A stretch of 64,000 nucleotides of DNA from Pseudomonas mandelii (GTDB lineage: Bacteria; Pseudomonadota; Gammaproteobacteria; Pseudomonadales; Pseudomonadaceae), in assembly GCF_006438925.1 (NCBI RefSeq), contig NZ_RCZA01000006.1:345837-409836 (forward strand). The letters are read 5' to 3'. The stretch's first letter is position 1. Each line of letters starts with the position of its first letter. The position numbers were made by a program, and so were the translations under genes. The notes under the pieces were generated by a model. That model saw only the letters and a list, made by a program, of their open reading frames with translations. It was not told where the DNA came from and did not search any database. Positions 24,211-32,721 of the stretch are shown here, one piece after another.

Positions 24211-24524
24211 ACTGGCTGGATATCTGTGCACTGGAAGAAATCAATGCCCTGGGCTCCCGGATCGTTGCCGGCCCGAAAGGCGACATCGCGATTTTTCGTA
24301 CCAGCGACGATGAGGTTTTCGCACTCGATGACCGCTGCCCGCACAAGGGCGGGCCACTGTCCCAAGGTTTGATCTACGGCAAACGGGTCGCCTGCCCGCT
24401 GCATAACTGGCAGATCGACCTGGAAACCGGTGAAGCCCAGGCCCCGGACATCGGTTGCGCTCACCACCACTCAGCACGGGTCGAGAATGGCCGGGTGTTG
24501 CTGGCCCTGCGGGAAGCAAGCTGA
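24207..24524 (+). CDS. nirD: Nitrite reductase small subunit with Rieske motif
   Basis: The 105-residue protein of the NirD family is the partner of NirB. It keeps an intact Rieske [2Fe-2S] ligand set, C44-P-H46 and C63-P-L-H66, with 16 residues between. The E. coli NirD lacks these residues, so this version can probably carry a cluster and take part in electron transfer. Its start overlaps the nirB stop (ATGA) and its stop overlaps the nasC start (TGATG), showing translational coupling of all three genes. Confidence 0.94.
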   Translation: MNWLDICALEEINALGSRIVAGPKGDIAIFRTSDDEVFALDDRCPHKGGPLSQGLIYGKRVACPLHNWQIDLETGEAQAPDIGCAHHHSARVENGRVLLALREAS

Positions 24525-27238
24525 TGAACCAGATCACCGCTTCCACCTGCTGCTATTGCGGGGTCGGCTGCGGCGTGCTGATCGAGCATGACGGCGAGCG
24601 CATTCTCGGCGTCAGCGGCGATCCGGCCCACCCGGCCAACTTCGGCAAACTGTGCAGTAAAGGTTCTACCTTGCACCTCACCGGCGACCTCGCAGCCAGG
24701 GCGTTGTATCCCGAACTGCGCCTGGGCAAAGGCCTGGCCCGCAGCCGCACCGACTGGGCCACCGCCCTCGATCACGCCGCCAGCGTTTTTGCCGAGACCA
24801 TTGCCGAACACGGCCCGGACAGCGTGGCGTTCTACATTTCCGGGCAATTGCTGACCGAGGATTACTACGCCTTCAACAAACTGGCGCGAGCGCTGGTGGG
24901 CACCAACAACATCGACAGCAATTCGCGCCTGTGCATGTCTTCGGCAGTGGTCGGCTACAAGCGCAGCCTGGGTGCCGACGCCCCGCCGTGCAGCTACGAA
25001 GACCTGGAACTGAGCGACTGCGTGATGATCGTCGGCAGCAACATGGCCTACGCCCACCCGATACTTTTCCGTCGCCTGGAGGAAGCGAAATCCCGCCGGC
25101 CGCAGATGAAAGTCATCGTCATCGACCCGCGTCGTACCGACACCTGCGATCTGGCTGACCTGCACCTGGCGATTCTGCCAGGCACCGATGTCGCCTTGTT
25201 TCATGGGATTTTGCACCTATTGCTGTGGGAAGACTGGGTCGACCGCGACTTCATCAAGGCCCACACCGAAGGCTTGGCCGAACTGAAAAACCTGGTGCGC
25301 GATTACACGCCGCAGATGGTTTCGCAACTCTGCGGGATCAGCGTCGAGCAACTGCAGCAATGCGCCGAATGGGTCGGCACTTCACCGAGCTTCCTGTCGC
25401 TTTGGTGCATGGGCTTGAACCAGTCCACCGCCGGCAGCGCGAAAAACAGCGCACTGATCAACCTGCACCTGGCCACCGGGCAAATCGGCCGCCCCGGCGC
25501 AGGACCTTTCTCCCTGACCGGTCAGCCGAATGCCATGGGTGGCCGCGAAACCGGCAGCTTGTCGAACCTGCTGCCAGGCCATCGCGAGGCAGCCAATGCC
25601 GAACATCGCGCGGAAGTGGCGGACTATTGGGGCGTTGAACAACTCCCCGAAAACACCGGGCTTACCGCCATTGAACTGTTCGAACAGGTGCGCAACGGCA
25701 AGATCAAGGCGCTGTGGATCGCTTGCACCAACCCCGCGCAATCAATGCCGGATCAAACCGCCGTGCGCGCGGCACTGCAAGCCTGCCCGTTCGTGGTGTT
25801 GCAGGAAGCGTTCCGGACCACCGAAACCGCCGCGTTTGCCGACCTGTTGCTGCCCGCCGCCAGTTGGGGCGAAAAGGACGGCACGGTGACCAACTCCGAA
25901 CGGCGCATTTCCCACGTTCGCCGAGCCATCGTCGCACCCGGCGAAGCCCGCTCTGACTGGGCGATCACCGTGGATTTCGCACAGCGCCTGGAAAAATATC
26001 TGCGTCCAGGGCAAACCAGCCTGTTTGCCTTTGAAAACCCGGCGCAGGTCTTCGACGAGTACAAGCAATTGACCCGCGGGCGTGATCTGGACCTGTCCGG
26101 CATCAGTCATGCGCTGATCGACCACCTCGGTCCGCAGCAATGGCCCTTCCCCACTGGCGCCAGCGAAGGTACGGCCCGGCTGTACCTGGACGGAGTTTTC
26201 CCGACGGCCAGTGGACGTGCGCACTTCGTGGCCGACCCGTACCGCGCCGCCAAGGAACAACGCGACGCGCGCTTCCCGCTGACCCTGATCACCGGCCGCC
26301 TGCGGGACCAATGGCACGGCATGAGCCGCACCGGCACCGCCGCACAGCTATTCGGCCATGTCAGCGAAGCCGTGTTGAGTCTGCACCCGGATGAACTGCG
26401 TCGGCATCGGCTGCAATCTGGCGACCTGGTCAGCCTGAAAAGTCGCCGTGGCGCGGTGATTGTCGCCGTTGGAGGCGACGACAGCGTGCGACCCGGTCAG
26501 GCCTTTTTACCAATGCATTGGGGTGACCGCTTCCTCAAGGGTGGCGTCAATGCGCTCACCCAACCGGCTTTCGACCCTTTGTCGAAACAACCCGAACTCA
26601 AACACAGCGGCGTGCGTCTCGAACCTGTAAATCTCCCATGGCAGCTATTCGCCCTGATCGAAGGCGATGTTCAACAGAATTTTGAGACGCTACGACCGCT
26701 CTGTGAGGCGTTTTCCTACGTCAGCCTCAGCCTGGCTGGCCGTGAACGCCCCGCGCTGCTGATACGCGCTGCCAGCGCCGTCGCGCCCGACCCGCAACTG
26801 CTGCGTGATATCGATCAATGCCTGGGACTCAACGATGGCCCGGTTTTGGCCTACGACGACCCACGGCGCTCTATTGGTAAACGGGTGCGGATCGAGAACG
26901 GCCGGATCACTGCCATTCGCCTGGCCGGCGAAACCCTTGCCCAACACTGGCTGCAAAGCCTGTGGCTGGAAGGTCGCGCCGACGAGCAACTACGGCGCTG
27001 GCTGCTGGCACCGCTGAGCGCCCCACCGGGCAACGCCAATACGCCGGCCATCGGTAACAAAACCCTGTGCAGCTGCAAAAACGTCAGCCAAAGCGCGGTC
27101 TGCGCCGGCATTAGCCGCGGCCTGGATCTGCAAGGCTTGAAACAAGAATTGGGCTGCGGCACGCAATGCGGCTCCTGCGTCCCGGAAATCAAGCGTTTGC
27201 TGGCCGCCACTGCGCAGCCGGTCGCCGTCACCTCGTGA
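24524..27238 (+). CDS. nasC: Assimilatory nitrate reductase, molybdenum subunit
   Basis: This 904-residue enzyme reduces nitrate to nitrite in the cytoplasm. The N-terminal [4Fe-4S] motif is C9-x2-C12-x3-C16 with a fourth cysteine in KLCSKG. Molybdopterin-guanine-dinucleotide domains follow (NSRLCMSSAVVGYKR, GPFSLTGQPNAMGGRE, and a C-terminal molydopterin-binding domain near LITGRLRDQWHGMSRTG). A C-terminal BFD-type [2Fe-2S] domain (about 845-895, CSCKNVS...CGTQCGSC) likely receives electrons. The symbol follows Pseudomonas use; the same gene is called nasA in some genomes. cobA follows after 10 bases. Confidence 0.95.
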   Translation: MNQITASTCCYCGVGCGVLIEHDGERILGVSGDPAHPANFGKLCSKGSTLHLTGDLAARALYPELRLGKGLARSRTDWATALDHAASVFAETIAEHGPDSVAFYISGQLLTEDYYAFNKLARALVGTNNIDSNSRLCMSSAVVGYKRSLGADAPPCSYEDLELSDCVMIVGSNMAYAHPILFRRLEEAKSRRPQMKVIVIDPRRTDTCDLADLHLAILPGTDVALFHGILHLLLWEDWVDRDFIKAHTEGLAELKNLVRDYTPQMVSQLCGISVEQLQQCAEWVGTSPSFLSLWCMGLNQSTAGSAKNSALINLHLATGQIGRPGAGPFSLTGQPNAMGGRETGSLSNLLPGHREAANAEHRAEVADYWGVEQLPENTGLTAIELFEQVRNGKIKALWIACTNPAQSMPDQTAVRAALQACPFVVLQEAFRTTETAAFADLLLPAASWGEKDGTVTNSERRISHVRRAIVAPGEARSDWAITVDFAQRLEKYLRPGQTSLFAFENPAQVFDEYKQLTRGRDLDLSGISHALIDHLGPQQWPFPTGASEGTARLYLDGVFPTASGRAHFVADPYRAAKEQRDARFPLTLITGRLRDQWHGMSRTGTAAQLFGHVSEAVLSLHPDELRRHRLQSGDLVSLKSRRGAVIVAVGGDDSVRPGQAFLPMHWGDRFLKGGVNALTQPAFDPLSKQPELKHSGVRLEPVNLPWQLFALIEGDVQQNFETLRPLCEAFSYVSLSLAGRERPALLIRAASAVAPDPQLLRDIDQCLGLNDGPVLAYDDPRRSIGKRVRIENGRITAIRLAGETLAQHWLQSLWLEGRADEQLRRWLLAPLSAPPGNANTPAIGNKTLCSCKNVSQSAVCAGISRGLDLQGLKQELGCGTQCGSCVPEIKRLLAATAQPVAVTS

Positions 27239-27248
27239 GGAAAACACT

Positions 27249-28040
27249 ATGAGCGCAAAAGTCTGGCTGGTGGGTGCGGGCCCTGGCGATCCTGAATTGT
27301 TGACCCTCAAGGCCGTGCGGGCGTTGAGCGAAGCGGATGTGGTGCTGATCGATGATCTGGTCAACGATGCGGTGCTGGAGCATTGCCCGCAGGCGCGGAT
27401 CATTCCCGTGGGCAAGCGCGGCGGCTGTCGCTCCACGCCTCAGGCATTCATTCATCGCCTGATGCTGCGTTATGCCCGCCACGGTAAATGTGTGGTGCGG
27501 CTCAAGGGCGGCGACCCGTGCATTTTTGGCCGGGGCGGCGAAGAAGCGCAGTGGCTGCGCGAACATGGGGTCGAAGTCGAACTGGTCAACGGCATCACTG
27601 CCGGGCTTGCCGGTGCAACGCAATGCGATATTCCGTTGACCCTGCGGGGTGTTGCTCGTGGCGTGACACTGGTCACCGCCCACACTCAGGATGGCAGCAG
27701 CCTGAACTGGCAAGCACTGGCCCAAGGTGGCACGACGCTGGTGGTGTATATGGGTGTCGCAAAACTGAGCGAGATTCGTGAGCAGTTGCTCGCCGGTGGA
27801 ATGGCGGCAGATACACCGGTGGCAATGATTGAAAACGCTTCCCTGCCACACCAACGGGAATGTCGGAGCGACCTGACAGCGATGGAAGAAGATGCCTACA
27901 GCTTCGAACTCAAAAGCCCGGCGATCCTGGTGATCGGTGCGGTCGCGGCCTGCGAAGAAAGTCAAAAGATCGCAGCCTGCGGCAGCTCCTACACAGCTTC
28001 TGCGTACAACCTGGAGCTGCCGCAGGCTGCGATCTTTTAA
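27249..28040 (+). CDS. cobA: Uroporphyrinogen-III C-methyltransferase
   Basis: This 263-residue SAM-dependent enzyme makes precorrin-2 for siroheme, the cofactor of NirB, which explains its place at the end of the nitrate operon. Motifs are VGAGPGDPELLTLKA at the N-terminus, VVRLKGGDPCIFGRGGEE near residue 83, and ITAGLAGATQCDIPLT. The family core ends near residue 238. The last 25 codons, up to the stop, lie inside a family B palindromic repeat, which has replaced the original 3' end or stop. Confidence 0.95.
   Translation: MSAKVWLVGAGPGDPELLTLKAVRALSEADVVLIDDLVNDAVLEHCPQARIIPVGKRGGCRSTPQAFIHRLMLRYARHGKCVVRLKGGDPCIFGRGGEEAQWLREHGVEVELVNGITAGLAGATQCDIPLTLRGVARGVTLVTAHTQDGSSLNWQALAQGGTTLVVYMGVAKLSEIREQLLAGGMAADTPVAMIENASLPHQRECRSDLTAMEEDAYSFELKSPAILVIGAVAACEESQKIAACGSSYTASAYNLELPQAAIF
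27961..28039. repeat. Inverted repeat, family B (GCCGCAGGC module), inside the cobA 3' end
   Basis: Two arms with the GCCGCAGGC module overlap the last codons of cobA; the right arm starts TGGAGCTG rather than TAGGAGCTG. The repeat is translated into the CobA C-terminus. Confidence 0.93.
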
Positions 28041-28082
28041 AAGCGACGCAAACCCCAATCTGAAACCCAAATCGCAGACAAA

Positions 28083-28110
28083 GAAAAGCCCGGCCTGAGC
28101 CGGGCTTTTC
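28083..28110. terminator. Bidirectional terminator between cobA and oprF
   Basis: GAAAAGCCCGGC and GCCGGGCTTTTC surround a 4-base loop, with A and T runs on both sides. It ends both the plus-strand nitrate operon and the minus-strand oprF. Confidence 0.95.
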
Positions 28111-28125
28111 AGAGCTGCGCGCTAA

Positions 28126-29160
28126 TTACTTAGCGTTAGCTTCAACCTGCGCTTCTACGCGACGGTTTACAGCGCGACCAGCTTCAGTTTTGTTGTCAGC
28201 AACTGGGCGGGATTCGCCGTAGCCAACAGACTGAACGCGGGACGATTCAACACCGTACTGGTTGGTCAGAACTTGCTTAACGGCGTTTGCACGACGCTCG
28301 GACAGTTTCTGGTTGTAAGCGTCAGGACCGACGGAGTCAGTGTGACCTTCAACAGTAGTGCTGGTGGATGGGTACTGCTTCATGAAGTCAGCGAGGTTTT
28401 TGATGTCGCCGTAGCTGTTAGGCTTGACTACCGACTTGTCGAAGTCGAATTTCACGTCCAGTTCAACACGAACAACTTCAGCAACTGCTGGGCAGCCATC
28501 AGCGTCAACAGTTACGTTGGCTGGGGTGTCCGGGCACTTGTCAACGTTGTCGCAAACGCCATCGTTGTCGCTGTCGGAGCAGACTTCAGCTGGTGCTGGA
28601 ACTGGAGCAGCAGCAGGCTTGGAGCCGCCACCGAAGTTCACACCGATACCGACGCTTGGAGCCCACTCGGTGTCGCCCTGGTCGATGTTGTATTGAGCTT
28701 CAACGCCAGCACGGGCGTAGAAGTTCTCGGTGAAGTACAGCTTGGCACCGCCACCAACGTTGGCGAAAGTGGAACGGTTACGACCGCCACCGCCGTTCTG
28801 GCCAATGCTCTGGTCCGAGAAACCGGCCGAAACGTATGGACGAACCATGTCGCCTGGGTTGTTGAAGTGGTACAGAGCGTCCAGAGCGGTATCAGCGCCC
28901 TTAACGTTACGACCGTCATCGGAACGCACGTTGTGCACTTCGTCGTAAGCCAGACGCAGTTCAACGTCGTCGGTGATGAAGTAGCCTACGGAAGCGCCAA
29001 ACAGGTTGCCGTTGTTTTTGAAGTCACGATCGCTGTCGTACTGTTCTTTCTTGGCGAAGCCTTCGATTTCAACTGCGCCTTGGCCTTGTGCCAGCGCGCC
29101 GAACGAAGTAGCGGCAATAAGAGAACCAATGGCAAAGCCCAAGGTGTTTTTCAGTTTCAT
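28126..29160 (-). CDS. oprF: Major outer-membrane porin OprF
   Basis: The 344-residue outer-membrane protein has a signal peptide (cleavage after SFGALA, about residue 24), an N-terminal eight-stranded beta-barrel (to about 180), a proline/alanine-rich linker with a TSP3-like DSDNDGVCDNVDKCPDTP segment carrying cysteines, and a C-terminal OmpA peptidoglycan-binding domain (about 220-340, FDFDKSVVKP and GHTDSVGPDAYNQKLSERRA). It links the outer membrane to the wall and forms a slow, nonspecific pore. It lies downstream of sigX, as in P. aeruginosa. Confidence 0.98.
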   Translation of the reverse strand: MKLKNTLGFAIGSLIAATSFGALAQGQGAVEIEGFAKKEQYDSDRDFKNNGNLFGASVGYFITDDVELRLAYDEVHNVRSDDGRNVKGADTALDALYHFNNPGDMVRPYVSAGFSDQSIGQNGGGGRNRSTFANVGGGAKLYFTENFYARAGVEAQYNIDQGDTEWAPSVGIGVNFGGGSKPAAAPVPAPAEVCSDSDNDGVCDNVDKCPDTPANVTVDADGCPAVAEVVRVELDVKFDFDKSVVKPNSYGDIKNLADFMKQYPSTSTTVEGHTDSVGPDAYNQKLSERRANAVKQVLTNQYGVESSRVQSVGYGESRPVADNKTEAGRAVNRRVEAQVEANAK

Positions 29161-29267
29161 CCGTTAAATCCCCATCTGGTGATTGTGAAGCAGTCCCGCA
29201 AACCGGGGGACAACTCGGCGGCAAGTCTATCAGAACTTGCCTACACGTAAGAGATATTTGCGCCGAA

Positions 29268-29858
29268 CTAAGTTTCAGCAATGCCTGCAAATTTCTCACG
29301 CAATTTATCTAGAGCACGTTTGTAACGCATTTTTGTCGCACTCAAACCCATGTGCATGATATCCGCGATCTCTTGAAATTCCAGCTCTGCGACAAATCGT
29401 AGCACCAGAATTTCACGGTCAATCGGGTTCACATACACTAACCAGCGATCGAGTCCACCCTTATCCTCGGGTTTCGGCGTCTTTTCTTCAGACGCTTCCT
29501 CGAGGGGGTCCAGACTCAAAGCATCCATCAAGCGACGCTTTCGCCGTTCTTTCCGATACTGCGTGATGCACTCGTTGTACGTGATGCTATATAGCCATGT
29601 CTTGAACTTCGATTTCCCCTCGAAGTTCTTCAGGCCATACAGCACCTTCAACATCACTTCCTGACAGACATCGTCTGCGTCACGATCGTTCCCAAGATAC
29701 CGTGCACAGACGTTAAATAATGTTCGCTGGTAACGCCGCATCAGTTCTTCATAGGCGCGCGTTACGTGAAACAGCTCGGTATGCGAGCGCGCGACCAACT
29801 CCTCATCAGAGAGCTCGCGGGGGTCGTAGCGCGTGGACAGCGATTGAGCTTTATTCAA
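29268..29858 (-). CDS. sigX: ECF sigma factor SigX
   Basis: The 196-residue sigma factor of the ECF group has region 2 (about 25-95, RTLFNVCARYLGNDRDADDVCQEV and FKTWLYSITYNECI) and region 4 (about 135-190, REILVLRFVAELEFQEIADIM and SATKMRYKRALDKL). In Pseudomonas SigX controls oprF and membrane-lipid genes in response to envelope stress. No anti-sigma gene lies beside it. It is 107 bases upstream of oprF and 89 bases downstream of cmpX. Confidence 0.97.
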   Translation of the reverse strand: MNKAQSLSTRYDPRELSDEELVARSHTELFHVTRAYEELMRRYQRTLFNVCARYLGNDRDADDVCQEVMLKVLYGLKNFEGKSKFKTWLYSITYNECITQYRKERRKRRLMDALSLDPLEEASEEKTPKPEDKGGLDRWLVYVNPIDREILVLRFVAELEFQEIADIMHMGLSATKMRYKRALDKLREKFAGIAET

Positions 29859-29887
29859 AACAAGTCGGGCCGACAGTCAGGTCAATG

Positions 29888-29922
29888 TCCGCCGCAACCC
29901 TTTTCAGGGCATTTTTGCGGCG
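29888..29922. other. GC-rich hairpin between cmpX and sigX
   Basis: CCGCCGCAA and TTGCGGCGG form a 9-pair stem with an inner CCCT/AGGG hairpin. On the minus strand it lies between the cmpX stop and the sigX start, without a T run, so it looks more like an mRNA structure than a terminator. Confidence 0.6.
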
Positions 29923-29947
29923 GCATACATTAGCAGGGTTTGCCGGG

Positions 29948-30778
29948 TTAGCGGCTACTCACATGCTGTTCCAGGAGGATCCGATTGGAAAGAGAGACTA
30001 GCTCGCCCTCATCGGTCAGCAATGTGGTTTTAACCGTGCCGATCTCTTCGATCTGACCTTCGACCTCGCCAACACGCACTTGTTGCCCAACCTGATACAA
30101 CTCACGCACATAGATTCCCGCAAGAATCTGACCGGCAATTTCCCGGCTTCCCAACCCCATGGCCAGCGCAACTGCCAGACCAACGGTAATCAAAACGATC
30201 ACAATCACGTGGTTGAGCAGGTCAGTCTTGACCTCCAACTGGCTGATTGCAACCGAAATACTGATGATAATCACCAGGCCCTGGGCAATTCTTCCCAGGC
30301 CCGCAGCGTAGTCCAGCCCCACGCCCTCTGCTGCACCACGCACCAGCCCATTGGCCAATTGCGCGAGCAAAACACCCACCAACAGCACCAGCGCGGCGCC
30401 AAATACTTTCGGCAAATACAGCGCAAGCATGTCAAGCGTAGCCGAAACTCGCTCAAGTCCAAGGGATTCTGCGGCAGAAACCAGAAAAATCAGCAGAACG
30501 AACCAATAGACAATCTTGCCAATCAAGGTGGAGATGGGCACTTGAAGGCCGGCCCGGGACAGCAATTTGGTCAGACCGGTGCCGCCCATCAGGCGATCGA
30601 GCCCCAGTTTGGCGAGCAACTTGGACAACAAAGTGTCCAAAAGTTTCGCAACGACGAAACCCAACAGCAGCACAACCAGTGCGCCGAACAGGTTCGGGAT
30701 GAAATTTGCAACCTTGGTCCATAACGCAGTCATTGCAGTGACGAGGCTCTGAGTCCAGAGATCAAGTTCCATATTCAA
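29948..30778 (-). CDS. cmpX: Small MscS-type mechanosensitive channel CmpX
   Basis: The 276-residue inner-membrane protein has four to five hydrophobic helices (for example ALVVLLLGFVVAKLLDTLLS and VFGAALVLLVGVLLAQLANG), and ends in a short MscS-like beta domain (LAGIYVRELYQVGQQVRVGEVEGQIEEIGTVKTTLLT). It corresponds to CmpX, whose loss in P. aeruginosa is reported to affect SigX activity. It overlaps crfX by four bases and belongs to the cmaX-crfX-cmpX operon upstream of sigX. Confidence 0.93.
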   Translation of the reverse strand: MNMELDLWTQSLVTAMTALWTKVANFIPNLFGALVVLLLGFVVAKLLDTLLSKLLAKLGLDRLMGGTGLTKLLSRAGLQVPISTLIGKIVYWFVLLIFLVSAAESLGLERVSATLDMLALYLPKVFGAALVLLVGVLLAQLANGLVRGAAEGVGLDYAAGLGRIAQGLVIIISISVAISQLEVKTDLLNHVIVIVLITVGLAVALAMGLGSREIAGQILAGIYVRELYQVGQQVRVGEVEGQIEEIGTVKTTLLTDEGELVSLSNRILLEQHVSSR

Positions 30779-31023
30779 TCAGCCTTATCAGCAGTGCGAA
30801 CGGTAGGTTTACGGTGACGGGAAACCGGAGCGACATGGGCCGATCCGTTATTCAAGGCAATCATCAGCGCGGGCAGCCAACGGCCCAGCAAGCTGAACAG
30901 ATCACCGGCGCCGACCTGGCGGTTGGCGGTTTTCAGTACACGCCCAAGGCACGCATCGTCGTCCCGGGTGGACGGTGATGCCTTGAGCATGTCACGCAAA
31001 GACTGTTCAAACGGATCGTGCAT
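30775..31023 (-). CDS. crfX: CrfX, small conserved protein
   Basis: The 82-residue protein lies between cmaX and cmpX, matching the P. aeruginosa gene written crfX or cfrX. It has a hydrophobic stretch in the second half (LLGRWLPALMIALNN) and a basic tail; no enzymatic motif is visible and its function is unknown. The ATG at 31023 has GAGAGG five bases upstream, so it is preferred over the in-frame GTG two codons earlier. Its end overlaps the cmpX start (ATGA). Confidence 0.85.
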   Translation of the reverse strand: MHDPFEQSLRDMLKASPSTRDDDACLGRVLKTANRQVGAGDLFSLLGRWLPALMIALNNGSAHVAPVSRHRKPTVRTADKAD

Positions 31024-31086
31024 ACGCACCTCTCGTGATGTCTGTGAAAGACGCGGTCAAATTTGCTCGGGTCACATGGCTCACCC

Positions 31087-32082
31087 TCAGACCCAGCGCA
31101 AACGTCGGAATAACCACCACTGCCCCAGCGCCACCGAGACCATCATCAGACACGCAATCAGGAAGCCATAGGGGCTTGCAGAGAACGGAATTCCGCCGAC
31201 ATTGATACCCAACAGACCGGTCAGAAAACTCATCGGCAAAAAGATCCCGGTGATGATCCCGAAGCGGTACATCGTGCGGTTCATGCGCACGCTCAAACGT
31301 CTATCTTCGGCCTCGAGGACCAGCCCCACCCGCTCCCGGGTCAATTCCAGCTCCTCAAGATATCGGGTCAGGCTGTTGTTCAATTCGTTCCAGTAATCGC
31401 CATCATCTTCGACGAACCAGGGCAGTTTTATCCGCGTCAACTGACCGAAAATGTCCCGCTGCGGAGCGAGAAAGCGCTTCAACGCAGCAGCCCTGCGCCG
31501 GATCTGTAAAACGGCTCCGTGCTCGGGCGTGTACCGTTCGTCGGCATCCAGCTTTTCTTCTTCCTCATCGACCACTTCCGAGAGGCAACCGATCAGATCC
31601 TGCACCTTGTTGGTGAGGTATTGCGCCATATAAAGGATGAGTTCTGACGCGGTTTTCGGTCCTTTGCCTTCGGCGAGCTGCACCAGCAAATCATCGGTGG
31701 CGCGCAATGGACGCAAACGCAGAGAAATAACCCGCTGGGCTGACGCAAAAATCCGCACCGAGACCATGTCTTCCGGCTCGGCGCCCGGGTTCAGGTTGAC
31801 CCCACGCAAAAATAGCAGCAGCTCGCTGTCCGAAAGCTGTAAAAGACGCGGACGGGTGTTTTCTTCAAGTAAAAGATCACAGCTGAATTCGCTCAGACCG
31901 CTGGATTTGCGCAACCAGGTCTGGGTTTGCGGGTGACTGCGATCCCAGTGCAGCCACAGGCTTTCATGGGCCTGCAGCTGCAAGTCATCGAGTTCAGTCC
32001 GGGCTATCGAACGCGCACCGCCTTTACCGTCCAGCACAAGGGCATGCACCAGCCCCCACTGCGCGTTTTCTTCCTCGAACAT
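31087..32082 (-). CDS. cmaX: CorA/ZntB-type metal transporter CmaX
   Basis: The 331-residue protein of the CorA superfamily has a long soluble N-terminal part, rich in charged helices (EVVDEEEEKLDADERYTPEHG), and two C-terminal membrane helices (FGIITGIFLPMSFLTGLLG and FLIACLMMVSVALGQWWLF). The loop between them reads GINVGG, the GIN form seen in ZntB rather than the GMN of CorA, which suggests a zinc or related cation. The ATG at 32082 has AAGGG six bases upstream; another ATG lies two codons earlier. It is the first gene of the cmaX-crfX-cmpX operon. Confidence 0.92.
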   Translation of the reverse strand: MFEEENAQWGLVHALVLDGKGGARSIARTELDDLQLQAHESLWLHWDRSHPQTQTWLRKSSGLSEFSCDLLLEENTRPRLLQLSDSELLLFLRGVNLNPGAEPEDMVSVRIFASAQRVISLRLRPLRATDDLLVQLAEGKGPKTASELILYMAQYLTNKVQDLIGCLSEVVDEEEEKLDADERYTPEHGAVLQIRRRAAALKRFLAPQRDIFGQLTRIKLPWFVEDDGDYWNELNNSLTRYLEELELTRERVGLVLEAEDRRLSVRMNRTMYRFGIITGIFLPMSFLTGLLGINVGGIPFSASPYGFLIACLMMVSVALGQWWLFRRLRWV

Positions 32083-32108
32083 CCTCATCCCTTTGTGGGT
32101 GTCGCGCT

Positions 32109-32600
32109 TTATTCAGGCATCGCAAGCGGACTTGGCGAGATGATCACGCCGTTGTTGTCCGCATAGATATAGTGGCCCGGGTGGAACGTCACACCGGCAA
32201 AAGTGACCGCAACGTTGAGATCGCCTAGCCCGCGCCGGTCGGATTTCCTCGGGTGGCTGGCCAGGGCCTGAACGCCCAGATCGGTCTGCGCGATGATATC
32301 TACGTCGCGGATGCAACCGTAGATCACCAGCCCTTCCCAACCGTTTTTCGCGGCTTTCTCGGCCAGCATGTCACCCAGCAACGCATGACGCAGGGAACCG
32401 CCACCGTCGACCACCAGCACTTTGCCATTCCCCTTGAGCTCGACCTGCTCCTTGACCCGCGAATTGTCTTCGAAACATTTGATGGTCACGATTTCACCGC
32501 CGAAAGAATCACGGCCACCGAAATTGTTGAACATCGGTTCCAACACCTGCACCAGCTCCGGATAGGCGTCGCACAGGTCAGGCGTGAGGTAATGATTCAT
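32109..32600 (-). CDS. rraA: RraA family protein (RNase E inhibitor / 4-hydroxy-4-methyl-2-oxoglutarate aldolase)
   Basis: The 163-residue trimeric RraA-type protein has MFNNFGGRDSFGGEIVTIKCFEDNS, VVDGGGSLRHALLGD and the GLVIYGCIRDVDII segment with the conserved R-D pair used by the aldolases of this family. In E. coli RraA binds RNase E and slows mRNA decay. Many Pseudomonas homologues are annotated both ways and the sequence alone does not separate the two roles. It sits just upstream of cmaX on the same strand. Confidence 0.92.
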   Translation of the reverse strand: MNHYLTPDLCDAYPELVQVLEPMFNNFGGRDSFGGEIVTIKCFEDNSRVKEQVELKGNGKVLVVDGGGSLRHALLGDMLAEKAAKNGWEGLVIYGCIRDVDIIAQTDLGVQALASHPRKSDRRGLGDLNVAVTFAGVTFHPGHYIYADNNGVIISPSPLAMPE

Positions 32601-32721
32601 CGAGAAACTCCTGTAAAGAGGAAGACAATCGAGGGTGTCGAAACGTGACCAGAACAGCTCAATGCGTCATATCTTAGCCGCAAGCCGAACAGAGCGAAAT
32701 GCCCTTGTTAGAGCATCGGGC

